Positions 25,268 through 32,887 of a DNA stretch of 64,000 nucleotides are shown piece after piece (position 1 is the first letter of the stretch; the number at the start of each line of letters is the position of its first letter). The position numbers were made by a program, and so were the translations under genes. The stretch comes from Modestobacter altitudinis (GTDB lineage Bacteria > Actinomycetota > Actinomycetes > Mycobacteriales > Geodermatophilaceae): assembly GCF_005930475.1 (NCBI RefSeq), contig NZ_SJEW01000003.1, forward strand, positions 1 through 64,000. Reading direction: 5' to 3'. The notes beneath the pieces were generated by a model. It worked only from the letters and a program-made list of their open reading frames with translations, searched no databases and was not told where the DNA came from.

Positions 25268-26869
25268 TCAGGGCATGCGCTCGTAGGCCGGGACGGTGAG
25301 GAAGTCGTTGTACTCGTCGGACAGGGCCATCTCGGTGAAGAGCGCCCGGGCATCGTCCCATCGGCCGGAGCCGAACGCATCTCCCTTGGCGGAGGCGATG
25401 GCGGCCATCTCCTCCTCGATCACCTGCTGCACGAGCTCGGTGGTGACCGGCCGGCCGTCGTTGAGCGTCACGCCGTTGTGCAACCACTGCCAGACCTGGC
25501 TGCGGCTGATCTCGGCGGTGGCGGCGTCCTCCATCAGGCCGTTGATGCCGGCGGCACCGGAGCCGCGCAGCCAGGACTCCACGTACTGGATGCCGACGCT
25601 CACGTTGGCCCGCAGGCCGGCCTCGGTGACCTCACCGGGGGTGGCCTTCACGTTGAGCAGGTCCCCGGCGGTGACGTGCACGTCCTCGCGCAGTTTGTCC
25701 AGCTGGTTGGGCCGGTCGCCGAGCACCTTGTCGAAGGCGTCCATCGCCGTCTGCACCATGCCGGGGTGGGCGACCCAGGAACCGTCGAAGCCGTCGTTGG
25801 CCTCGCGGGTCTTGTCCTCGGTGATCTTGTTGTAGGCGAACTCGTTTTTCGCCGGGTCCTTGCTGGGGATGAAGGCGGACATGCCGCCCATCGCGTGCGC
25901 GCCGCGCTTGTGGCAGGTGCGCACCAGGAGCTCGGTGTAGGCCCGCATGAACGGCACCGTCATGCCCACCGAGTTGCGGTCCGGGAGGGTGAAGTCCTCG
26001 CCGCGGGTCCGGAAGGTCTTGATGACGCTGAACATGTAGTCCCAGCGGCCTGCGTTGAGCCCGGCGGAGTGCTCCTTCAGCTCGAAGAGGATCTCCTCCA
26101 TCTCGAACGCCGCCGGGTAGGTCTCGATCAGGCAGGTGGCGCGGATGGTGCCGCGCGGGATGCCGAGGGAGTCCTGCGCCAGGTTGAACGCGTCGTTCCA
26201 CAGCCGCGCCTCGAGGTGGCTCTCCATCTTCGGCAGGTAGAAGTAGGGCCCCTGGCCGCGGTCGATCTGCTTCTGGCCGCAGGCGGAGAGGTAGAGCGCG
26301 AAGTCCACCAGGCTGCCGGAGGTCTGCTCACCGTCGACGGTGATGTGCTTCTCCGGCAGGTGCCAGCCACGCGGGCGCACGATGATCGTCGGCAGCTCGT
26401 CGTCCGGCCGCAGCGTGTAGCTCTTGCCGGCCTCGTTGGTGAAGTCGATGGTGCGGTCGATCGAGTCCATCAGGTTCAGCGGGCCGTTGACGACGTTCTC
26501 CCACAGCGGGGAGTTGGCGTCCTCCTGGTCGGCGAGCCAGCACTTGGCGCCGGAGTTCAGCGCGTTGATCGTCATCTTGCGGTCGGTCGGGCCGGTCATC
26601 TCGACCCGCCGGTCGACCAGGCCGGGCGCCGGCGGCGCGACCCGCCACGAGTCGTCCTCGCGGATCGACGCCGTCTCGGTGAGGAAGTCCAGCGTGCCGC
26701 CGTCGGCGAGGGCCTGCACCCGCTCCGCGCGCGCCTGCAGCCGCTCCAGCCGCCGGCCGTTGAGCTCGCGGTGCAGCCGGGCGATCAGCTCGAGCGCCTG
26801 CGGGGTCAGGACCTCCTCGAACCGCGAGCCCATCGGACCGGTGATCTCCACGCCGTCGACCGTGCTCAT
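25268..26869 (-). CDS. aceB: Malate synthase A
   Basis: A 533-residue enzyme condensing glyoxylate and acetyl-CoA to malate. RPRGWHLPEKHI is the malate synthase signature; GPYFYLPKMESHLEARLW, ATCLIETYPAAFEMEEILFELK and MGGMSAFIPSKDP are active-site segments, and the length fits isoform A rather than the 720-residue isoform G. It uses the glyoxylate made by GlcDEF, so the locus is a glycolate-to-malate route. Isocitrate lyase is not in the window. ATG 26869 follows GGGAG. The promoter is recognisable and overlaps probable IclR operators. Confidence 0.97.
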   Translation of the reverse strand: MSTVDGVEITGPMGSRFEEVLTPQALELIARLHRELNGRRLERLQARAERVQALADGGTLDFLTETASIREDDSWRVAPPAPGLVDRRVEMTGPTDRKMTINALNSGAKCWLADQEDANSPLWENVVNGPLNLMDSIDRTIDFTNEAGKSYTLRPDDELPTIIVRPRGWHLPEKHITVDGEQTSGSLVDFALYLSACGQKQIDRGQGPYFYLPKMESHLEARLWNDAFNLAQDSLGIPRGTIRATCLIETYPAAFEMEEILFELKEHSAGLNAGRWDYMFSVIKTFRTRGEDFTLPDRNSVGMTVPFMRAYTELLVRTCHKRGAHAMGGMSAFIPSKDPAKNEFAYNKITEDKTREANDGFDGSWVAHPGMVQTAMDAFDKVLGDRPNQLDKLREDVHVTAGDLLNVKATPGEVTEAGLRANVSVGIQYVESWLRGSGAAGINGLMEDAATAEISRSQVWQWLHNGVTLNDGRPVTTELVQQVIEEEMAAIASAKGDAFGSGRWDDARALFTEMALSDEYNDFLTVPAYERMP

Positions 26870-26939
26870 TGCTCTCCCTGGATGTCGTGCCGTCCGGCGA
26901 CAGGCGCCGCGATGCGGGGCTGGCGGACGGGGCCTCCCG

Positions 26940-26999
26940 TGATGCGGAAGGTTCCCTCTGTGATGTGGAAAACGTATCCTCGGCCACGAGTCGGGTCAA
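26940..26999 (-). promoter_or_regulatory. aceB promoter overlapping two direct repeats (candidate IclR operators)
   Basis: Minus strand TTGACC (26999-26994), 17 bp, TACGTT (26976-26971). Immediately downstream are two direct repeats, TTCCACATCA (26970-26961) and TTCCGCATCA (26949-26940), 21 bp apart and therefore on the same helix face. The divergent IclR gene starts at 27100, so binding here could repress aceB. Spacing and placement are seen; the regulator's identity is inferred. Confidence 0.55.
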
Positions 27000-27099
27000 G
27001 ACGACGGCGGTCCGCCGGCCGGCCGTCCGGACCCGGCCGGGGCTCCGGCCGGGTCGGAGGACGGCCCAGCGGTGGGCGCGAGTCAGGGGAGAGGCACAC

Positions 27100-27915
27100 A
27101 TGGCCGACAGCAGCGGCCCGGGCAGCAACGGCGGGACCGGCAGCGACGGCGGTGTGCAGTCCCTCGAACGGGCCTTCCTCCTGCTGGAGCTGATGGCCGA
27201 GGACGGCGGCGAGGTGGCGCTGTCCCGGCTCGCCGTGGACAGCGGGCTCCCGCTGTCCACCATCCACCGGCTGGTCCGCACGCTCGTCGCACGCGGCTAC
27301 GTCCGGCAGCTGCCCTCGCGGCGCTACGTGCTCGGGCCGCGGCTGATCCACCTCGGGGAGAGCTCGTCGCGCACGCTCGGGACCTGGGCGCGGCCACACC
27401 TGAGCGAGCTGGTCGACGCCACGGGGGAGACGGCGAACCTGGCGATGCTCGACGGCGACCGGGTGGTCTACGTCGCCCAGGTGCCCTCCCGGCACTCGAT
27501 GCGGATGTTCACCGAGGTCGGCCGGCGGGTGCACCTGCACTGCACCGGGGTGGGCAAGGCGCTGCTGGCGCAGCTCCCGGCCTCCACCGCCCGGGAGCTG
27601 CTGGTCCGCGGGGGCATGCCCCGGCGCACGCCGCTGACGGTCACCGACCCGGACGAGATGATGGCCCGGCTGCCGCAGATCGCCGCCCAGGGTTACGCGC
27701 TCGACGACGGCGAGCAGGAGACCGGGGTCCGCTGCGTGGCCGTGCCGGTGCCCGGTGGGCCGCTGATGACCGCCATCTCGGTGTCCGGTCCCGAGGGGCG
27801 GGTGCCGATGGACAGCGTGCCGGGGATCGTCGCCCAGCTGCAGGAGGCCGCAGCCGCGCTCGCCGCCGAGCTGCGCGAGGACGGTGCCCGCGCGCTCAGC
27901 GGCCGGTCCAGCTGA
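27100..27915 (+). CDS. IclR-family transcriptional regulator
   Basis: A 271-residue IclR protein. Residues 15-75 form the winged helix (SLERAFLLLELMAEDGGEVALSRLAV, then GLPLSTIHRLVRTLVARGYV), and the effector-binding domain follows, with HLHCTGVGKALLAQLP and GVRCVAVPVPGG typical of the family. The effector is probably glyoxylate or a related small acid, as in E. coli IclR and AllR; this is inferred from the divergent aceB-glcDEF genes. ATG 27100 has a GGGGAGAGG Shine-Dalgarno site. Its 3' end overlaps the convergent hydratase gene by 20 bp. Confidence 0.92.
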   Translation: MADSSGPGSNGGTGSDGGVQSLERAFLLLELMAEDGGEVALSRLAVDSGLPLSTIHRLVRTLVARGYVRQLPSRRYVLGPRLIHLGESSSRTLGTWARPHLSELVDATGETANLAMLDGDRVVYVAQVPSRHSMRMFTEVGRRVHLHCTGVGKALLAQLPASTARELLVRGGMPRRTPLTVTDPDEMMARLPQIAAQGYALDDGEQETGVRCVAVPVPGGPLMTAISVSGPEGRVPMDSVPGIVAQLQEAAAALAAELREDGARALSGRSS

Positions 27916-28681
27916 CCTGTCCACGGTCGACGAAGGCCTGGACGCCGGCCCGGAAGTCCGCGCTGCCGAACACCTCGCGGACGATGTCGTCGCCGTCGGG
28001 CAGGGTGGCCCGGCGCAGCCGCGCGAGCGCCTGGCCGGCGGCCTTCATGCTCAGCGGTGCGTGACCGAGCAGCGTCCCGACCAGCGCGGCCAGGGCCGGG
28101 TCCAGCTCGCCGTCGGGCACGACCTCGCCGACGAAGCCGGCCGCGTGCGCGTCCGCCGCCGACAGCAGCCTCGCCCGCAGCAGCATGTCCAGGGTGCGGC
28201 CCGGGCCGAGGTGGTGGACCAGCAGCGAGTAGCTGTTCATCGACAGGCAGTTGCCCAGCGTGCGGGCGATCGGGACGCCGAACCGGGACGACGTCGTGGC
28301 GATCCGCAGGTCGCAGGCGGCGGCCAGCGCCAGCCCGCCGCCCACGCAGGAGCCCTCGACCGCGGCCACCGTGGGGACGGTGACGTCCTCCAGCCGGTTG
28401 ACCACCCGCTCGATCCGCGCCTCGTAGGCGATGCCGTCCTCGCCGCTGGTGGAGTCCCCGCGCCCGAAGTCCAGGAACTGGGCGATGTCGGTGCCGGCCA
28501 CGAAGGCCCGGCCGCCCGCGCCGCGCAGCACCAGCACCCGCACCGACGCGTCCTCGTCGGCCCGCGCGCACGCCTCCTCCAGGCCCTCGTACATCGCGAA
28601 CGTCATCGCATTGCGCGCCTCGGGCCGGTTGAACAGCACCGTGAGGACGCCGCCGTCCTGGCTGACCTCGAGCTCGCTCAC
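27896..28681 (-). CDS. Enoyl-CoA hydratase/isomerase family protein
   Basis: A 261-residue crotonase-fold protein. FVAGTDIAQF (oxyanion hole, near residue 65) and VEGSCVGGGLALAAACDLRIA (near 110) are the family motifs. The catalytic glutamates of classical hydratases are not both evident: the second position reads RTLGNCLSMN, so it may act as another crotonase such as a decarboxylase, thioesterase or racemase-type enzyme. GTG 28681 overlaps the preceding CoA-transferase stop by 4 bp (GTGA), implying a shared CoA-ester substrate. Confidence 0.82.
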   Translation of the reverse strand: MSELEVSQDGGVLTVLFNRPEARNAMTFAMYEGLEEACARADEDASVRVLVLRGAGGRAFVAGTDIAQFLDFGRGDSTSGEDGIAYEARIERVVNRLEDVTVPTVAAVEGSCVGGGLALAAACDLRIATTSSRFGVPIARTLGNCLSMNSYSLLVHHLGPGRTLDMLLRARLLSAADAHAAGFVGEVVPDGELDPALAALVGTLLGHAPLSMKAAGQALARLRRATLPDGDDIVREVFGSADFRAGVQAFVDRGQVSWTGR

Positions 28682-29889
28682 GCCCGCCCCTCCCCGGCGC
28701 ACACCGCGTCGACGACCTCGGCGGGCACGCCGGACCGTTCCAGCACCGCGCGGGTGTCGGCGCCCAGCGGTGGGCCGGCGACCCCGCGGACGGCCGGCGT
28801 CCGGGAGAAGCGCATCGGTGAGCCGACCTGCCGCACCGGCCCCAGCGCGGGGTGGGGGGCGTCCCAGAAGAAGCCGCGGGCAGCGAGGTGCTCGTCGGTG
28901 AAGACCTCGCCGTAGTCGTTGATCGGCGCGCAGGGCACCCCGGCGTCGCCGAGGGCGGCCAGCAGCTCGGCGGTGGTGCGCCGGCGGGTGCGGGACTCCA
29001 CGACGTCCAGCAGCTCGCCACGGCGGGCGTGCCGGCGGGTGGCGTCGCCGTACCCGGGGTCCGCCAGCTCGTCGGCCATGTCGAGCGTGCGGCACAGGCC
29101 GGTCCAGGTGTTGGGCGTGTTCGCGCCGATGGTGATCCAGCCGTCGGCGGTCTGGAACGCCTGGTACGGCGCCTGGCTCTGGTGGGCCGAGCCCAGCGGC
29201 TCGCCGACCTCGCCGGTGGCGAAGTACTTGCCGGCCTCCCACACCGCCAGGCTCACCCCCGCCTCGAACAGCGAGACGTCGATGGACTGGCCGCGGCCGG
29301 TGCGGTCGCGCTCGCGCAGCGCGGCGGTCACCGCCAGGGCCAGGTACAGGCCGCACACCAGGTCGCAGACCGGCACGCCGACCTTCACCGGCTCACCGCC
29401 GGGGGTGCCGGTGATGCTCATGATCCCGCTGCGGGCCTGGGCCATGATGTCCAGCCCGGGCAGCGGCGCGAGCGGGCCGTCCTGGCCCCAGCCGGAGCCG
29501 GAGGCGCAGACCACCCGGGGGTTGACCGCCCAGATCGCTGCGGCGTCGAGCCCGAGCCGGGCCATGGCGCCGGGCCGCAGGTTCTCGATGACGACGTCCG
29601 CGGTCCGCGCGAGCGCGAGGAAGGCCTCCCTGCCGGCAGCGGACTTGAGGTCCAGCGCGACCGACTCCTTGTTCCGGTTCAGCCGGAGGTACGGCGAGCT
29701 CTCGCCGTCCAGGAACGGCCCGCTGGCGCGCACCGGGTCGCCGGCGCGCGGGTCCTCGACCTTGACCACGCGGGCGCCGAGGTCGGCCAGCTGCATCGAG
29801 GCGTAGGGCGCCGCCATGAAGACGCCCACCTCCAGCACGGTGACGCCGGTCAGGGGTGGCCGGTCCTCGGTCGGGTCCGGTGCGCTCAT
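28678..29889 (-). CDS. Class III CoA-transferase (CaiB/BaiF family)
   Basis: A 403-residue formyl-CoA-transferase-type enzyme that moves CoA between acids through an aspartyl-CoA thioester. The catalytic aspartate is probably Asp147 in PGLDIMAQARSG. ADLGARVVKVEDPRAGDP and NRNKESVALDLKSAAGR are family motifs. ATG 29889 has GGAGG 5 nt upstream; ATG 29901 is less likely. With the crotonase-fold gene overlapping it and a MatC-type carrier 90 bp upstream, the set could import and activate a dicarboxylic or hydroxy acid, possibly malonate, oxalate or malate; the substrate cannot be read. Confidence 0.88.
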   Translation of the reverse strand: MSAPDPTEDRPPLTGVTVLEVGVFMAAPYASMQLADLGARVVKVEDPRAGDPVRASGPFLDGESSPYLRLNRNKESVALDLKSAAGREAFLALARTADVVIENLRPGAMARLGLDAAAIWAVNPRVVCASGSGWGQDGPLAPLPGLDIMAQARSGIMSITGTPGGEPVKVGVPVCDLVCGLYLALAVTAALRERDRTGRGQSIDVSLFEAGVSLAVWEAGKYFATGEVGEPLGSAHQSQAPYQAFQTADGWITIGANTPNTWTGLCRTLDMADELADPGYGDATRRHARRGELLDVVESRTRRRTTAELLAALGDAGVPCAPINDYGEVFTDEHLAARGFFWDAPHPALGPVRQVGSPMRFSRTPAVRGVAGPPLGADTRAVLERSGVPAEVVDAVCAGEGRA

Positions 29890-29979
29890 GTCAACCTCCA
29901 CGGAGTCGTGCTCATCGTCGTCCGGACGTGACCGCGCCCCGGCGGCGGCTGCCGTCCGGGGCGCGGTCGTGCGGTCCGC

Positions 29980-31491
29980 TCAGAGCCAGCCAGGGACGAC
30001 CAGCACCAGCCAGGTGACCAGCGGGATGATCGCGACCATCGAGAAGCCCCAGATCATCAGCGTCCGGAACGTCCGGTCCCGCTCGGTCTCGGTGGCGTTG
30101 GCGACCACCAGGGCGCCGCTGGTCGAGAACGGGCTGGAGTCGACGATCGAGGAGGACAGCGCCAGCGCGGTGATCAGCCCGATCGCCCCGACCGCGTTGT
30201 CACCCTGCAGGAAGGGGACGGCGAGCGGGATGAGGGCGCCGAGGATGCCGGTGGTCGAGGCGAACGCCGAGACCACGCCGCCGATGTAGCAGATCAGCAG
30301 TGCGGCGATCAGCGGGACGCCGAGCTTGGCCACGTTGTCGCCGAGCCAGCCGGGGACGTCCTCCTCCTGCATCAGGCCGACGAAGGTGACGATGCCGCAG
30401 ATGAGCAGCACGGTCGGCCAGGCGATCTGGCCGACGGCGCCCTTCGCGCCCCGCGGCGCGACGATCGACAGCAGCACGCCGACGGTGATGGCCATCAGGC
30501 CGATGTCGAGGTCGAAGACCAGCGCGCCGACGACCAGCAGCACCAGCCCGCCCAGGGTGAGGGCGCGGTCCCGGTCGAGGGTGGTGACCTGGCTCTCGTG
30601 CGGCTCCTCCGCCAGCGCGGTCGTCTGCAGCGCCCGCTGGTCGGCCCGCTCCCCGGCGGTGGGGTGCTCGTGGCCCGGCTGGCCGTGCCGTGCCTCGGTG
30701 ACCCGCCCCCCGGAGATCGCCGCCCCGCCGGTGCTGGTGCTGCCCACGGCCGTCCGCGCGGCGCTGGCACCCCCGGGGATGTCCTCCCCGGTGTCCTCGG
30801 TCGCGTCGCCGGCGACGGTGGCCGCCACGAAGTCGTCGTCCCGGGAGTCGTTGAGGTCGACCCGGCCACCACCGAGCAGCTTGCGGCCGCCGAAGAGGAA
30901 GAAGACGCCGATCGACAGCAGGATGTTGATGACGATCGAGGCGCCCCAGAGGAACAGCGGGCTGCCCTCGAGGTCGTTGTCCTCGACCACGGTGTTGGTG
31001 ATGACGCCGAAGATCGACAGCGGGGAGAAGCCACCCGCGGTGGCGCCGTTGATGATGAACAGGCCCATCAGCACCGGGTTGATGGAGTAGCGCCGGGCGA
31101 ACGACATGCCCACCGGGGCGATGATCGCCACCACGGCGGGCACCACACCGCCGATCGCGGTGAGCGCCCCGGTCACCGCGAACATCGCCCACGGGATGGC
31201 CGACAGCCGGCCACCGGAGGCCTTGACCGCAGCGTGCACCAGCCAGTCGACCGTGCCGTTGTTCTTCGCGATCGCGAAGAGGTAGGTCACCCCGACCAGG
31301 ACGACGAACAACGACCCCGGGAAGAAGCCGAAGACCGCGTCGTCGTACGGCAGGTCCCCGTCGGTGCCGAAGATGAAGTACGCCGCGATGAAGGTCGCGA
31401 CGAACCCGAGGGCTCCCATGTGCACGGGCAGGACCGTGGCGATCAGGAAGATCGCCAGGAGTATCAAGATCAAGACGAGCTGTACGGACAC
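29980..31491 (-). CDS. MatC/SLC13-type dicarboxylate carrier
   Basis: A 503-residue membrane protein of the dicarboxylate carrier MatC type (N-terminal VQLVLILILLAIFLIATVLPVHMGALGF), with about 11 hydrophobic spans. The duplicated hairpin motifs are NGATAGGFSPLSIFGVI and ALSSSIVDSSPFSTSGALVVA, which resemble the SNT-type substrate loops of SLC13 transporters. Residues about 210-325 form an unusually long soluble insert rich in Asp, Gly, Thr and Ala. GTG 31491 follows AGGGG; ATG 31560 would add 23 residues. First gene of the carrier/CoA-transferase/hydratase set. Confidence 0.8.
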   Translation of the reverse strand: MSVQLVLILILLAIFLIATVLPVHMGALGFVATFIAAYFIFGTDGDLPYDDAVFGFFPGSLFVVLVGVTYLFAIAKNNGTVDWLVHAAVKASGGRLSAIPWAMFAVTGALTAIGGVVPAVVAIIAPVGMSFARRYSINPVLMGLFIINGATAGGFSPLSIFGVITNTVVEDNDLEGSPLFLWGASIVINILLSIGVFFLFGGRKLLGGGRVDLNDSRDDDFVAATVAGDATEDTGEDIPGGASAARTAVGSTSTGGAAISGGRVTEARHGQPGHEHPTAGERADQRALQTTALAEEPHESQVTTLDRDRALTLGGLVLLVVGALVFDLDIGLMAITVGVLLSIVAPRGAKGAVGQIAWPTVLLICGIVTFVGLMQEEDVPGWLGDNVAKLGVPLIAALLICYIGGVVSAFASTTGILGALIPLAVPFLQGDNAVGAIGLITALALSSSIVDSSPFSTSGALVVANATETERDRTFRTLMIWGFSMVAIIPLVTWLVLVVPGWL

Positions 31492-31576
31492 CGGCGTCCC
31501 CTGAGTCGTCGCGACGAGCCGGAAGCCCGTCGGAGTGATTCCGCGATACGGAAGTGCCATACCGCTAGCGGGGATC

Positions 31577-31591
31577 AGACACTGTGTGTCT
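31577..31591. promoter_or_regulatory. Inverted repeat upstream of the MatC-type carrier
   Basis: AGACAC-TGT-GTGTCT, a 15-bp dyad; a further AGTGTC lies 4 bp on. It sits in the divergent region between the carrier and the aminotransferase, a suitable place for an operator. No regulator gene is adjacent. Confidence 0.3.
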
Positions 31592-31651
31592 CCCCAGTGT
31601 CAAGCGTCACAGGACGTCCGATACGTCGGGAGGTCATCCACCAGCCGGTAG

Positions 31652-31689
31652 TAACCTCCCGCATGGTGGACTTCGGGCGTCGCGCCTGA
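31652..31689 (+). promoter_or_regulatory. -10 box with leaderless 8-codon ORF before the aminotransferase
   Basis: TAACCT (31652-31657) lies 5 nt before ATG 31663, which opens a tiny ORF (MVDFGRRA, stop 31687-31689). A 7-bp inverted repeat (31628-31634 with 31654-31660) overlaps the -10 box. The aminotransferase itself has a GAGAGG site before ATG 31715. Confidence 0.35.
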
Positions 31690-31714
31690 AGCCGCGTGAC
31701 GAGAGGCTCCTGGC

Positions 31715-32887
31715 ATGTCAGCGACGACGACCACCGGCGGACGCCACTTCCTGCAGATCCCCGGCCCGACGAACGTGCCCGACCGGGTGCTGCGGGCCAT
31801 GGCGGCCCCGACCATCGACCACCGCGGCCCGGAGTTCGCCGCGCTCGGTCTCGAGGTGCTCGAGGCGGTCAAGCCGGTCTTCGGCACCACCCAGCCGGTG
31901 GTCTTCTACCCGGCGTCGGGCACCGGGGCGTGGGAGGCGGCGCTGACGAACACGCTGTCGCCCGGGGACACCGTGCTGGCCTTCGAGACCGGCCACTTCG
32001 CCACGCTCTGGCGGGAGATGGCCGAGCGGCTGGGTCTGCAGGTGCAGTTCGTCCCCGGCGACTGGCGGCACGGTGCCGACCCCGACGCCGCCCGGGAACG
32101 GCTGCAGGCGGACACCGGGCACACGATCAAGGCCGTCATGGTGGTCCACAACGAGACCTCCACCGGCGTCACCAGCCGGGTGGCCGAGGTCCGCCGGGCG
32201 ATCGACGACGCCGGCCACCCAGCGCTGCTGCTGGTGGACACCATCTCCTCGCTGGGCAGCATCGAGTACCGGCACGACGAGTGGGGTGTCGACGTCACGG
32301 TCGCCGGCTCGCAGAAGGGGCTCATGCTCCCGCCCGGGCTGAGCTTCAACGCGGTGAGCGAGAAGGCGCTGCAGGCCAGCAAGACGGCCGGGCTGCCGCG
32401 CTCCTTCTTCGACTGGCAGCCGATCCTGGCCGCCAACGAGCGCGGATTCTGGCCCTACACGCCGGCCACCAACCTGCTCTACGCGCTGCGCGAGGCGCTG
32501 ACGATGATGACCGAGGAGGGGCTGGCGCAGGTCTACGCCCGGCACACCCGGCACGCCGAGGCCACCCGCGCCGCGGTGCGCGGCTGGGGGCTGGAGGTGC
32601 TGGCCCTCGACGAGCGGGAGTACTCCGGCTCGCTGACCGCCATCTGGATGCCCGACGGGGGCGCGGATGCCGTCCGGGAGGTCATCCTGCGCGAGTACGA
32701 CATGTCGCTGGGCGCGGGCCTGGGCAAGCTGGCGGACAAGGTGTTCCGGATCGGGCACCTGGGCCACTTCAACGACCTGACCCTGGTCGGCACCCTCGGC
32801 GGGGTGCAGATGGGCCTGGTCCGGGCCGGGGTGCAGGTCGACCCGCAGGGGATGCAGGCGGCCCTCGAGCGCCTGCAGCAGGCATGA
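31715..32887 (+). CDS. Serine/alanine-glyoxylate aminotransferase
   Basis: A 390-residue fold-type-I PLP aminotransferase. IPGPTNVPDRVLRAM opens the active-site domain, VVFYPASGTGAWEAAL binds the phosphate, LLVDTISSLGS carries the cofactor aspartate, and Lys201 in AGSQKGLMLPPG forms the Schiff base. The family (SgaA, AGXT) transfers an amino group from serine or alanine to glyoxylate, giving glycine and hydroxypyruvate or pyruvate. It overlaps the next gene by 4 bp (ATGA), so the flavoprotein downstream probably acts on a related 2-hydroxy acid. Confidence 0.9.
   Translation: MSATTTTGGRHFLQIPGPTNVPDRVLRAMAAPTIDHRGPEFAALGLEVLEAVKPVFGTTQPVVFYPASGTGAWEAALTNTLSPGDTVLAFETGHFATLWREMAERLGLQVQFVPGDWRHGADPDAARERLQADTGHTIKAVMVVHNETSTGVTSRVAEVRRAIDDAGHPALLLVDTISSLGSIEYRHDEWGVDVTVAGSQKGLMLPPGLSFNAVSEKALQASKTAGLPRSFFDWQPILAANERGFWPYTPATNLLYALREALTMMTEEGLAQVYARHTRHAEATRAAVRGWGLEVLALDEREYSGSLTAIWMPDGGADAVREVILREYDMSLGAGLGKLADKVFRIGHLGHFNDLTLVGTLGGVQMGLVRAGVQVDPQGMQAALERLQQA

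Noticed and set aside
31561-31714. Riboswitch upstream of the aminotransferase
   Set aside because: Only a 7-bp inverted repeat with a 19-nt loop is visible; no glycine, SAM or other known aptamer core could be recognised.
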